Source: Geodermatophilus obscurus (lineage in GTDB: Bacteria > Actinomycetota > Actinomycetes > Mycobacteriales > Geodermatophilaceae). From it: DNA of 64,000 nt. The stretch is from assembly GCF_900115395.1 (NCBI RefSeq), contig NZ_FOWE01000010.1:1-64000 (forward strand). The letters run 5' to 3'. The translations under genes and the position numbers were made by a program. The notes beneath the pieces were generated by a model, which worked only from the letters and a program-made list of their open reading frames with translations, was not told the DNA's origin and did not search any database. Below are positions 1-11,641 of this stretch, in pieces (position 1 is the first letter of the stretch; each line of letters opens with the position of its first letter).

Positions 1-1073
<1,073 letters not shown>

Positions 1074-1203
1074 GAGAGGGGTCCTTCCTGAGCCGAGGAG
1101 TTCAGGCGAACTGTGACACGCATGACGTTCCCACACCACAGCCAGGGGGGTACTGGCTCACTTCCGTGACCCGGCCGGGCGGCCCGCGCCGGGGTCCCGG
1201 GGG

Positions 1204-2943
1204 TCACCGCCCGCCGCGGCCCTCCCGCAGCAGCGCCAGCGCCGCGGCCGCCGCCAGCCCGGCGGCGACCGCGGCCCCGGCGAAGACGGTGTGCAGCTGG
1301 GTCAGCACGGCGGCGCCGGTGGCCGCGTCGTAGGCGGGACAGTCGGCCGGCGAGCCCGGGCAGACGGTGAGCGGGGAGCCGATCGCCTCGACCTCGGCGG
1401 TGAACCGGCGCAGCGCGACCGCGGTGAGCAGGGACAGCCCGACCAGCATGCCGACCGTCCGCGCCACGACGGCGAGCGCGCTGACGCTGCCGTGCACCGC
1501 CGGGCTGGTCACCGCCAGCAGCACGGCGTTGACCGGCGCGATGGCCAGGCCGAACCCGAGGCCCGCGGCGAGCAGGACGACGGTCGACCAGGCGCCGTCG
1601 AGCGACGTCTCGTCCCAGCCGGTCATCGCCCACAGCGCCACCGCGGCCAGCGCCATCCCGGCGGCCGCCACCACCCGCGGTGCCACCCGGCGGCACAGCC
1701 ACCCGCCGGCCACCGCACCGACGGGCACCGCGACGAGCAGCCGCAGCAGCACCAGCGCCGCGCCCAGCTGGTCGCCGGGCGTGGTGGTGTTGCGGGCGAA
1801 CAGCGGGACGTCGACCAGCGCGGCCACCAGCGCCACGCCGACCAGCAGGTTCACCACCAGCGCGCCCCAGGCACCGGCCGGGCGCAGCTCGCGCAGTGGC
1901 AGCACCGGGTCGGGGGTGCGCCGCTCGTGCAGCCAGAACGCGACCGCGGCCAGCGCGGCGAGGGGCAGCAGCACCGCGCCGTACGCCACCACCTCGGTGG
2001 CCGGGTCCGCCGCGGCGAAGGCCCACACCAGCGACCCCAGGGCCACGACGGCGAGCAGCGACCCGACGACGTCGACCTCGCGCACCAGCGCGGGCACCCC
2101 GCGCAGCGGCAGCACGGCACCGCGCGGCGAGGCGAGGCTCCGGGCCACCAGCGCCGTCCCCGCGGCGGCGGCGACCAGCACCAGCGGCGTCGTCGCGCCG
2201 GCGCCGTCGAGGAGCGGCACCCAGGCCAGGCCCAGCGTGACGTCCTCGGCCAGGGCGGGCGGCTCGGCCAGCTGCAGGCCCGCCGCGGCGCCACCGAGCA
2301 GCAGCAGCCCCAGCCCGACGGGGTCGGGCCGCCGCGCCGCGCCGGTGAGCACGACCCCGGCGGCGAGCACCAGCCCGAGCAGCAGGTTGAGCCAGAACAC
2401 CGCCCGCCAGTCGGCGACGGCGAGCACCGCGGCGCCGGCCAGCGGCCCGAGCACGGCACCGGCCTCCTGCACCGCCCCGACGACGCCCAGCGGCACCGCG
2501 CGGCGCTCGGGCGGCCAGCGGTCGGCGACCAGCGCCAGCGTGGCCGGGACCAGCCCGCCGGCCCCGACACCCTGCAGCCCCCGCCCGGCGACGGCGAGGC
2601 CGAGGTCGGTCGCCGACGCGGTCAGCAGCGACCCCACGGCGAACAGCAGCAGGCAGCCGGCGAGCACCGGGACCCGGCCGCGCAGGTCGGCCAGGCGCCC
2701 CAGCAGCGGCAGCGTGGCGGTGTAGCCGAGCAGGAAGCCGCCGATGATCGGCGTCGCCCGCTGCAGCTCGTCGATGCCGACGCCGACCCCGGTGAGGATG
2801 TCGGGCAGCGCGAGGACGACGACGTAGGTGTCGGCCGCGGTGACCAGCACCGCGAGCGTGGCGAGGACGACCAGCGGCAGGCCGGGGACCGCGCGGCGGG
2901 CGGCCTCGGGTTCAGCCGACAGGCGGTGCGGTGATCTCGACAT
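1204..2943 (-). CDS. MFS exporter, P55 (Rv1410c)-like, 14 TM
   Basis: Inner-membrane drug:H+ antiporter-family (DHA2, 14-helix) protein of 579 residues. Helix 1 carries the DTYVVV motif, loop 2-3 the LGRLADLRGR motif, and the QEAGAVLGPLAG segment matches motif C of the family. These segments, and its place directly downstream of an LprG-type lipoprotein gene (32-bp overlap), match the mycobacterial lprG-Rv1410c (P55) operon. In mycobacteria that pair moves triacylglycerides and lipoglycans across the envelope and affects drug tolerance. Whether this host makes the same lipids cannot be read from the sequence. A general drug exporter is the alternative. The ATG at 2943 lies inside the upstream gene, suggesting translational coupling. 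Confidence 0.9.
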   Translation of the reverse strand: MSRSPHRLSAEPEAARRAVPGLPLVVLATLAVLVTAADTYVVVLALPDILTGVGVGIDELQRATPIIGGFLLGYTATLPLLGRLADLRGRVPVLAGCLLLFAVGSLLTASATDLGLAVAGRGLQGVGAGGLVPATLALVADRWPPERRAVPLGVVGAVQEAGAVLGPLAGAAVLAVADWRAVFWLNLLLGLVLAAGVVLTGAARRPDPVGLGLLLLGGAAAGLQLAEPPALAEDVTLGLAWVPLLDGAGATTPLVLVAAAAGTALVARSLASPRGAVLPLRGVPALVREVDVVGSLLAVVALGSLVWAFAAADPATEVVAYGAVLLPLAALAAVAFWLHERRTPDPVLPLRELRPAGAWGALVVNLLVGVALVAALVDVPLFARNTTTPGDQLGAALVLLRLLVAVPVGAVAGGWLCRRVAPRVVAAAGMALAAVALWAMTGWDETSLDGAWSTVVLLAAGLGFGLAIAPVNAVLLAVTSPAVHGSVSALAVVARTVGMLVGLSLLTAVALRRFTAEVEAIGSPLTVCPGSPADCPAYDAATGAAVLTQLHTVFAGAAVAAGLAAAAALALLREGRGGR

Positions 2944-3604
2944 CGGCGTCGGGGTCGGAGAGCTCGATGGTGAAGGTGGCGTCCTGGCCGGCGGCGTAGA
3001 AGGGCCCGGTGAGCTCGGCGCGGCGCAGCTGGCCGCTCTCGGTGGCCACGGAGAAGCGGGCCTGCACCGGCTGACCCGGGTCCGCGCTGGTGAGCACCTC
3101 CTCGACGAGGGCGCCGGGCACCTCGGCGGTCACCTCGCGCACGACCTCGCCGTCGAGCCGGCGCTCCTCCCCCAGCTCGGCCGACTCCGCCTCGGCCAGG
3201 AACTGCGAGATGCCGGTGTCGGGGTCGAGCAGCGCGCCGGGGTCGCCGAAGCCGAACTGCGCGGGGTCGACGACGCTGAAGCCGCTGGTGAAGGGCAGCT
3301 GGGCGAACACGGTGCCGTCGACCGAGACCACCGCGAGGTCGAGGGAGGACCCGGCCGCCAGCACCTGCAGGGTGCCGTCGAAGGACGACGGCCGGGCGAT
3401 GTCGCCCTCGCCGCCGGTGAGTGCCGTCCCCGTGGTGGGGGCGCCCTCGCTGGTGAGCACGAAGTGCAGGCTGCTGGTGTCGTCGAGCGTCGTCTTGGCG
3501 CGGGCCAGCAGGTCACCGGCCGACTCCTCCGGCTCGCTCGACCCGCAGCCGGCGAGCGCGACCAGCAACCCGGCCGCCAGCGCGGCAGCGCGGCGCAGCA
3601 CCAT
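2912..3604 (-). CDS. LprG/LppX-family lipoprotein
   Basis: Secreted lipoprotein of about 230 residues. The ATG at 3604 starts a short basic n-region, a hydrophobic stretch and the lipobox LVALAGC, with acylation expected at that cysteine. The mature part has the LppX_LprAFG layout, including the early DTSSLHFVLTSEG strand. In mycobacteria LprG has a hydrophobic pocket that carries triacylated glycolipids and works with the P55 exporter. The same gene order here (lipoprotein, then 14-TM MFS exporter with overlapping ends) supports that partnership. A longer reading from 3646 is possible, but it would put 14 extra residues before the signal peptide. Confidence 0.88.
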   Translation of the reverse strand: MVLRRAAALAAGLLVALAGCGSSEPEESAGDLLARAKTTLDDTSSLHFVLTSEGAPTTGTALTGGEGDIARPSSFDGTLQVLAAGSSLDLAVVSVDGTVFAQLPFTSGFSVVDPAQFGFGDPGALLDPDTGISQFLAEAESAELGEERRLDGEVVREVTAEVPGALVEEVLTSADPGQPVQARFSVATESGQLRRAELTGPFYAAGQDATFTIELSDPDADVEITAPPVG

Positions 3605-3664
3605 CCCCGACCTCCCCGTTCGTGCCGGTGGGCCCGGCGCGGGCACGGTAGCGCGCCCCGGGGC

Positions 3665-4332
3665 TCAGGTCCGGGCGGTGGCCCCGGCCCCCGCCGTGGC
3701 GCGGGCGATGCGCGCGGCGAGCCTCGCCTGCGCCTTGACCGGGAAGGCCGCCAGCGCCGGCTCGAGCTGCGGGATCCGGTACGGCTGGGTGGTCAGTGCA
3801 CGGAAGGCCAGGCCGGTGGTGACGCCGTGGCCCGGCCGGTGGACCACGGTCACCTCGTCACCGGCACCGAGCGCACCGGTCTCGAGCACCCGCAGGTAGG
3901 CGCCGGTCGCGCCGCGGGCGGTGAACCGCTTCACCAGGTCCGGCACGCCCCAGAAGCGGGCGAAGTTGGCGCACGGGGTGCGCGGTGCGGTCACCTCGAG
4001 CAGCGTCGTCCCGACCCGCCAGTGCTCGCCGATCTCGGCGCCGGTGAGGTCGAGCCCCGCCGTCCGCAGGTTCTCCCCGAAGCGACCGGGCGGCAGGTCG
4101 CGGTCGAGCTCGGCCGCCCAGACGTCGGCGTCCTCCTGGGCGAAGGCGTACACCGCCTGCCCCTCGCCGCCGTGGTGCTTCCGGTTGACCTGGACGTCAC
4201 CGTCGAGGCCCAGCCCACCGACGGCGACCCGTCCGGCGACGGGGCGCTTGTCGATCCCGCTGCGGTCGGGGCGCCGGCCGGGCACCGGGAGCAGGTCGGC
4301 ACCGGAGGTGCAGACGGCCAGGAGACGGCCGG

Positions 4333-4336
<4 letters not shown>
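3665..4336 (-). CDS. MOSC domain-containing protein (YiiM-like)
   Basis: Soluble 223-residue protein of the MOSC superfamily, related to the C-terminal domain of molybdenum cofactor sulfurases. The conserved region has [17 protein letters not shown] near residue 42, the GRFGENLRT motif near residue 85, and the cysteine segment TPCANF near residue 121 that is expected to take part in sulfur or Mo-cofactor chemistry. YiiM-type proteins reduce N-hydroxylated base analogues using Moco, but the substrate here is unknown. The GTG start at 4336 overlaps the lepA stop (GTGA), so it is probably translated with lepA. Confidence 0.88.
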
Positions 4337-6162
<1,826 letters not shown>

Positions 6163-6341
6163 AGTGACCCCATCGTCCCACGGCGGGCTGCCCGCGCGGA
6201 GCGCCGTGCCGGGAGGCCCCCTCCCGGCCGGGGTGGGACGCCACGCCGCACGCTGGTAACCTGGCAGGCCGGTCCGCTGACGCATGCCGTCCGGACGCAC
6301 CGACAGACCCTTTCCCTCCTGCGAGACACCGAGGCTCACGC

Positions 6342-6602
6342 GTGGCGAACATCAAGTCCCAGATCAAGCGGATCAAGACGAACGAGAAGGCGCGGCAGCG
6401 CAACGTCGCCGTCAAGTCCGCCCTGAAGACGGCCGTCCGCCGCTTCCGCGAGGCCGCCGCGGCCGGCGACGCCGAGGCCGCCGCCACCGCGCTGCAGAAG
6501 GCCGGCAGGGCGCTCGACAAGGCCGCCAGCAAGGGCGTCATCCACAAGAACCAGGCCGCCAACCGCAAGTCGGGCATGGCCAAGCAGCTGACCAGCCTGT
6601 GA
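6342..6602 (+). CDS. rpsT: 30S ribosomal protein S20
   Basis: Basic 86-residue 16S rRNA-binding protein of the small subunit. The N-terminus [20 protein letters not shown] and the C-terminal [12 protein letters not shown] segment are diagnostic of bS20. It starts at GTG 6342. A plausible -10 (TAACCT, 6257-6262) would give a leader of about 70 nt, a region where S20 can autoregulate in other bacteria. It is the only plus-strand gene in the lepA-holA block and is followed by a strong hairpin terminator. Confidence 0.97.
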   Translation: MANIKSQIKRIKTNEKARQRNVAVKSALKTAVRRFREAAAAGDAEAAATALQKAGRALDKAASKGVIHKNQAANRKSGMAKQLTSL

Positions 6603-6623
6603 GCTGAGCCCCGGCGCTCCTGG

Positions 6624-6654
6624 CGAGCCCCGTCCCCGCGAGGGACGGGGCTCG
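6624..6654. terminator. bidirectional hairpin terminator between rpsT and holA
   Basis: A perfect 13-bp stem (cgagccccgtccc pairing with gggacggggctcg) with a 5-nt loop lies between the convergent genes rpsT and holA. There is no T-run, as is usual for GC-rich actinobacteria. Confidence 0.75.
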
Positions 6655-6679
6655 TCGCGTTCCCCGGCCCGAGCGGGCC

Positions 6680-7684
6680 TCAGTACCGGCCGCGCGCCCG
6701 GGAGTCGCGGCCCGTCGTGGCACGGATGTCGACGATGCGGCGCACCGCCCGCTCCAGTGCGTAGTCGGCGCTGGCCGCCACGCCCTTGACGTCGGCGTTG
6801 AGCTCGGCGGCCACGCCGATCGCCTGCTGCAGCCCGTCGATGCTCCAGCCGCGCGCCTGGGACTGCGCCTTCTTGACCTTCCACGGCGGCAGCTTCAGGG
6901 CGCGGGCGAGCTCCCCGGGGTTGCTCGTGTTCAGCGACGTGACGCGGGCCGCGGTGCGGATGCCGTCGGCGATCGCGTCGGCGATGAGCACGTGGGCCAC
7001 GCCGCGGTCGAGCGCCCAGCGCAGCATCTCCAGCGACCCCCGCCGGTCACCCACCAGCACCCGCTCGGCGACGGTGAAACCGGTGACCTCCGCCTGACCG
7101 CGGTGGAAGCGGGCGACGGCGTCGGCGTCGATGGTGCCGCCGAAGTCGGCGACCAGCTGGGTGGCGGCGGCCGACAGCGACCGCAGGTCACCGCCGATCG
7201 CGTCGACCAGCGCGCTGAGCGCGTCCGGGGTGATGCGCCCGCCGGCGGCGCGGACCTCGTTGCGCACGAACGCCGCCCGGTCGCCCGCCGAGGTGATCCT
7301 CGGGCAGTCGTCGACGGCCCCGCCGGCCGCGGTCAGCGTCTTGATGAGCGCCTCGTTGCGCTTGCCGCCGTGGTGCACCAGGACCAGCGTCAGGTCCGGG
7401 TCGGGGTCCTTGCAGTAGCCGGTCAGCGCGTCGACCAGTGCGCCGGCCGCCTCGTGCACGCCGGCGACGACGACGAGGCGGTGCTCGCCGAACAGGGAGG
7501 GCGCCAGGACGTCGGCGAGCTGCCCGGCCGGCAGGCCGAGGGCGGGCAGTTCGTGCAGCTCCGCCTGCGGGTGGCGCTCGAGGACGGCGGCCCGGACGGC
7601 GGCCACGGCGCGCGAGCGCAGCAGCTCCTCCTCGCCGACGACGGCCCGCAGGCGGGAGGTCGGTGCCGGGGGTGCTGCTGCCAC
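6680..7684 (-). CDS. holA: DNA polymerase III subunit delta
   Basis: Clamp-loader delta subunit (334 residues) that opens the beta sliding clamp during replication. The N-terminal domain has the clamp-contact region around APSLFGEHRLVVV (residues 62-74). It is followed by the degenerate AAA+ module with VLVHHGGKRNE, a lid domain (IGGDLRSLSAAATQLVADFGG) and the C-terminal helical collar with LKLPPWKVKKAQSQARGW. It starts at GTG 7684. In mycobacteria holA is next to comEC; here about 5 kb of sugar-utilisation genes separate the two. Confidence 0.95.
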   Translation of the reverse strand: MAAAPPAPTSRLRAVVGEEELLRSRAVAAVRAAVLERHPQAELHELPALGLPAGQLADVLAPSLFGEHRLVVVAGVHEAAGALVDALTGYCKDPDPDLTLVLVHHGGKRNEALIKTLTAAGGAVDDCPRITSAGDRAAFVRNEVRAAGGRITPDALSALVDAIGGDLRSLSAAATQLVADFGGTIDADAVARFHRGQAEVTGFTVAERVLVGDRRGSLEMLRWALDRGVAHVLIADAIADGIRTAARVTSLNTSNPGELARALKLPPWKVKKAQSQARGWSIDGLQQAIGVAAELNADVKGVAASADYALERAVRRIVDIRATTGRDSRARGRY

Positions 7685-7740
7685 GTGCCGATGGTGTCAC
7701 GCGCCGCCGACGTCCCCGCGGGGCTCCGCAGGGGTGCCGG

Positions 7741-9774
7741 TCAGTCCGCGGACTCCCGCACGACGGCCGCGCCCCGCGCCGGGACGACCACCTCGCCCCC
7801 GACCGCCGTCCCGGTGAGCAGCTCCGTCCCGCGGGCCGGCACGCGCTGCTCCTCACCGGTGTGGTCGAGGAGGAAGAGGTAGGAGCGCGCACCGTCGTCG
7901 GAGACGCGGCGGACGGCCTCCACGCCCGGTGGCACCGCGGCGGCCGGTTGCACGCCGGCCTCCCCGAGCACCCGGCGCAGCAGGGCGTCCCAGGCCGCGT
8001 CGTCGAGCTGGGTGGCGACGTACCAGGCGACCCCGCCCCCGGGCAGTGCGCGCCGGGTGACCGCCGGCTGGCCCGGCACGGGTCCGGCGAGCACCCGGGC
8101 GACGACCTCGACGTCGTCGTCGACGTCCCCCTCCTCGGACCAGACGGTCCCGCGCCAGCCGTGCTCGAGCTCGAGGACCTCGCCGGGCAGCAGCGGCAGG
8201 ACCTCGGTCATCCGCACCCCGAGCAGGTCGCGGAACGCACCGGGGTACCCGCCGAGCCGGACGTGGTCGTGCTCGTCGACGACACCGGAGGAGCAGGTGA
8301 CCACCACGTGGGCCCCGGCGGCGGCCGCCGCTGCGACCGCCTCGGCCGTCGCGTCGGTGCACAGGTGCAGGGTCGGGACGACGACGACGCGGTGCGCGGC
8401 GAGCACGCCGGCCAGGTCGGCGGTGGCCACGGGGACCACGTCGCTGGTCACCCCGGCGGACCGCAGGACGCGGTGCACCGCGAGGCCGGCGTCGAGGTAG
8501 CGCAGCAGCTCGGTGGGGCGCGAGGGGGCGTCGTTGGCCCACCAGGCCTGGTGGTCGAAGAGCTGGGCGACGTCGGCCCGGACGCGGGTGCCGCGCACCT
8601 CGTCGATGCTGCGGAGGGCGCGCCCGAGCTGCAGGACCTCCCGCCATGTCCGTGAGTCGGTGCCGGCGTGCGGCACGAGCCCGGAGTGGTGCTTCTCCGC
8701 GCCGGCCCGGCTGGCCCGCCACTGGAAGAAGGCGACGCCCTCGGCGCCGCGGGCCACGTGGACGAGGCTGTCGCGCACGGCCTCCCCCGGTCGCTTCGCC
8801 ACGTTGACCGGCTGCCAGTTGACCGCCGAGACGGAGTGCTCCATGAGCAGCCAGCGCCCACCGCCGGCCAGCCCGCGGGTGAGGTCGGCGCAGAAGGACA
8901 TCTCGGCGTGTGGGTCGGGCAGTCGGTGGTCGAGGTAGTGGTCGTTGGAGACGACGTCCTGGGTCGGCGCCCAGGTGCCGTAGTCCATGGCCCACTGGTG
9001 GCTGGTCACCATGAAGTTGGTGGTGACCGGGACGTCGGGGGTGATCCGGCGCAGCACCTCGGCCTCGGCGAGGTACTGGTCGAGCAGTTCGTCGGAGGAG
9101 AACCGGAGGTAGTCCAGCCGCTGGGTGGGGTTGCCGGTGGCCGTCGTCCGCCGGGGGACGCCGATCTCGGCCCAGTCGCCGTAGCGCTGGCTCCAGAAGG
9201 CGGTCCCCCACGCCTCGTTGAGCGCCTCCAGCCCGTCGGCACCGGTGCCGTAGCGGCGCTGCAGCCAGGCGCGGAACGCCTCCGCCGAGACGTCGCAGTA
9301 GCAGTGCACGTTGTGGCAGCCGAGCTCGTTGTTGACGTGCCACATGGCCAGCGCCGGGTGGTCGGCGTAGTGCCGGGCCAGGTGCTCGACCAGCGCGAGG
9401 GAGCGCTCGCGGAAGACCGGCGAGGACGGGCACCAGGTCTGCCGCCCGCCGATCGCGAAGCGGGTGCCGTCCTCGGCGACCGGCAGCACCTCCGGGTGCA
9501 GCCGCGCCAGCCACGGCGGCGCCGAGGCGGTCGCGGTGGCGAGGTCGACGCGGATACCGGCACCGTGCAGCAGGTCCATGACCTCGTCGAGCCACCCGGT
9601 GTCGAACCGGCCGGGCTCGGGCTCGAGCAGGGCCCAGCTGAAGACCCCGACGGTGACGAGGTCGACACCGGCCTCGCGCATGAGGGCGACGTCCTCGGCC
9701 CAGACCTCGCGGGGCCACTGCTCGGGGTTGTAGTCCCCGCCGAAGGAGATCGAGTCGGTGGGCCAGCGGCTCAC
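7741..9774 (-). CDS. beta-galactosidase, glycoside hydrolase family 42
   Basis: Cytoplasmic retaining beta-galactosidase of 677 residues. The TIM-barrel N-terminal domain begins GGDYNPEQW. The acid/base glutamate is in WHVNNELGCHN, close to the zinc-type cysteine cluster CHNVHCYCD, and the nucleophile glutamate is in LMEHSVSAVNWQ. A trimerisation domain (about residues 390-600) and a small beta domain follow. The GTG at 9774 overlaps the stop of the upstream permease (GTGA), so translation was probably coupled to it; a longer open frame to 10071 would run inside the permease and is rejected. The gene is intact, but its upstream transporter partners are broken. The likely substrate is a plant-derived beta-galactoside oligosaccharide (inference). 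Confidence 0.93.
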   Translation of the reverse strand: MSRWPTDSISFGGDYNPEQWPREVWAEDVALMREAGVDLVTVGVFSWALLEPEPGRFDTGWLDEVMDLLHGAGIRVDLATATASAPPWLARLHPEVLPVAEDGTRFAIGGRQTWCPSSPVFRERSLALVEHLARHYADHPALAMWHVNNELGCHNVHCYCDVSAEAFRAWLQRRYGTGADGLEALNEAWGTAFWSQRYGDWAEIGVPRRTTATGNPTQRLDYLRFSSDELLDQYLAEAEVLRRITPDVPVTTNFMVTSHQWAMDYGTWAPTQDVVSNDHYLDHRLPDPHAEMSFCADLTRGLAGGGRWLLMEHSVSAVNWQPVNVAKRPGEAVRDSLVHVARGAEGVAFFQWRASRAGAEKHHSGLVPHAGTDSRTWREVLQLGRALRSIDEVRGTRVRADVAQLFDHQAWWANDAPSRPTELLRYLDAGLAVHRVLRSAGVTSDVVPVATADLAGVLAAHRVVVVPTLHLCTDATAEAVAAAAAAGAHVVVTCSSGVVDEHDHVRLGGYPGAFRDLLGVRMTEVLPLLPGEVLELEHGWRGTVWSEEGDVDDDVEVVARVLAGPVPGQPAVTRRALPGGGVAWYVATQLDDAAWDALLRRVLGEAGVQPAAAVPPGVEAVRRVSDDGARSYLFLLDHTGEEQRVPARGTELLTGTAVGGEVVVPARGAAVVRESAD

Positions 9775-10687
9775 CTGTCCGACCCCGCGGCCAGCCCGGC
9801 CCGCCAGTAGCGCTGCAGGACCAGGAACGTGACGATCAGCGGGATCACGGAGACGAGCGAACCGACGACGGTGAGGATCTGCAACTGCGGGTCCCGCGAC
9901 ACCTGCGACTGCCAGGAGAACAGCCCGAAGGTGATCGGCCACAGCTCGTTGTTGCGCAGCATGATGAGCGGGAGCAGGAAGTTGTTCCAGATCACGACGA
10001 ACTGGAACAGGAAGATCGTCACCAGCGCGGGGCTCATCAGCCGGACGGCCACCGTGGAGAAGATCCGCCACTCGCTGGCCCCGTCGAGCCGGGCGGCGTC
10101 GATGAGCTCGTCGGGCACCGACGCCGCGGCGAAGATCCGGGACAGGTAGACGCCGAACGGGCTGACGACGCTCGGCAGGAACACCGCCAGAACGTGTTGG
10201 TCAGGTCGACACGCGCGAAGAGCAGGAACAGCGGCAGCGCCAGGGCGGTCGCCGGGACCAGCACCCCGCCCAGGACCAGGGCGAACAGCGCCTCCCGGCC
10301 GCGGAACTGGTACTTGGCCATGGCGTAGCCGGCCATCGCGGCCAGCAGCGTGCCGACGGCCGCGCCCAGTCCGGCGTAGAGCAGGCTGTTGAGCGCCCAG
10401 CGCAGGTAGATGCCCCCGTCGCGGGCGAACAGCTCCGAGAGGTTCTCCCCGAGGTTCCACTCGGCGAACCAGAAGCCGTTGCTGTCGATGAGGTCCGGCT
10501 GGGTCTTGGTGGCGTTGACGATCAGCCAGTAGACCGGCAGCAGGAAGTACACGGCCGCGCCGACCAGCAGGATCATCGCGGCGGCCACGGAGAGCGGGGA
10601 CTCCCGGGTCGCTCCCCCGCGGGTCAGCCGCGAGCGGGAGGTGTCCTCGCGCTGGGGCCCGCTCTCGACGGGTGCCACGGTGCTCAC
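9771..10687 (-). pseudogene. carbohydrate ABC transporter permease 2 (MalG-like), frameshifted
   Basis: CUT1 inner-membrane permease of about 305 residues when repaired. The first part, from GTG 10687, contains TM helices and reads to LFARVDLTNTFW. There the frame breaks and the remainder (AVFLPSVVSPFGVYLSRIF onward, including the EAA loop DELIDAARLDGASEWRIF) continues in another frame. The break is explained by the loss of one C in a short C-run at about 10187-10188: the coding strand reads TGGCGG where TGGGCGG would restore W-A-V. Start and stop both overlap neighbours by GTGA. Either a true lesion or a sequencing deletion would explain it; two more lesions in the same operon favour decay. 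Confidence 0.85.
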
Positions 10688-11628
10688 AGTCCCGACCTCT
10701 TCGCGGTCGCGCGCAGGAAGGTGAAGGACAGGATGAACGTCGCGACGGCCAGGACCACCGAGATGGCCGCGGCCAGCGGGTAGTTGTTGGCACTCGCGGT
10801 CGTGTAGGCCAGCAGGTTCGGGGTGTAGCTCGACGTCACGTTGGTGGAGATCGCCCGGAAGACGATCGGCTCGGTGAACAGCTGCAGGGTGCCGATGATC
10901 GAGAAGACCCCGGTGAGCACCAGCGCGGGCATCACCAGCGGGATCTTGATCGACCAGGCGGTGCGGATCCCGCCGGCGCCGTCGACCTTCGCGGCCTCGT
11001 AGACCGACTGCGGGATCGCCTGCATCGCGGCGAAGATGATCAGCATGTTGTAGCCGGTGTAGGTCCAGGTCACGACGTCGGCGATCGACCACAGGATGGT
11101 GCCCGAGCCGAGGAAGTCGACGTCGAGGCCGCCGCCCTCCAGCAGGTCGACGATCGGGCTCAGCTGCGGGCTGTAGAGGAAGGCCCACATCAGCGCCGCG
11201 ATGACGCCGGGGATGCCGTGGGGCAGGAAGAAGGCGATGCGGAACGTCCGCTTGAGCCGGGCGACCGCCGAGTCGAGCACCAGGGCCAGGAGCAGGGCGA
11301 AGGCCAGCATGATCGGCACCTGCACGACGCCGAAGAGCAGGACGCGGCCGACCCCGCGGAGGAACGCCGGGTCGGTGACGACGCGGGAGTACTGCTCCAG
11401 CCCCGCGAAGGTGGTGGTCGTCTCGCCGAAGATCCCGCCGGTGCGCTCGGTCTTGGTCAGGCTCTGGACGATCGCGTACCCGATGGGCAGCAGGTAGAAG
11501 AGGACGAACGGCACCAGGAACGGCAGGGTGAACCACAGCCGGGCCCGGGACCGCACCCCCGACCTCCCCGGCCGCCGCGGGGCGGCGGCCGGGGAGGCGG
11601 AGGTGGTTGGCGGAGCGACGACGGTCAT
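10684..11628 (-). CDS. carbohydrate ABC transporter permease 1 (MalF-like)
   Basis: Inner-membrane CUT1 permease of 314 residues with six predicted TM helices, beginning with LWFTLPFLVPFVLFYLLPIG. The cytoplasmic EAA loop that docks on the ATPase is visible as YEAAKVDGAGGIRTAWSIKI near residue 210. The frame is intact. It lies between the damaged binding-protein gene and the damaged second permease, so on its own it cannot form an importer. Overlaps the next gene by GTGA. Confidence 0.92.
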   Translation of the reverse strand: MTVVAPPTTSASPAAAPRRPGRSGVRSRARLWFTLPFLVPFVLFYLLPIGYAIVQSLTKTERTGGIFGETTTTFAGLEQYSRVVTDPAFLRGVGRVLLFGVVQVPIMLAFALLLALVLDSAVARLKRTFRIAFFLPHGIPGVIAALMWAFLYSPQLSPIVDLLEGGGLDVDFLGSGTILWSIADVVTWTYTGYNMLIIFAAMQAIPQSVYEAAKVDGAGGIRTAWSIKIPLVMPALVLTGVFSIIGTLQLFTEPIVFRAISTNVTSSYTPNLLAYTTASANNYPLAAAISVVLAVATFILSFTFLRATAKRSGL

Positions 11629-11641
11629 CGGAGCTGCGAGG

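Noticed and set aside
9775-10071. N-terminal extension of the GH42 beta-galactosidase
   Set aside because: The extension lies within the permease gene and has no similarity to the enzyme; GTG 9774 fits the GTGA overlap and the GGDYNPEQW start.
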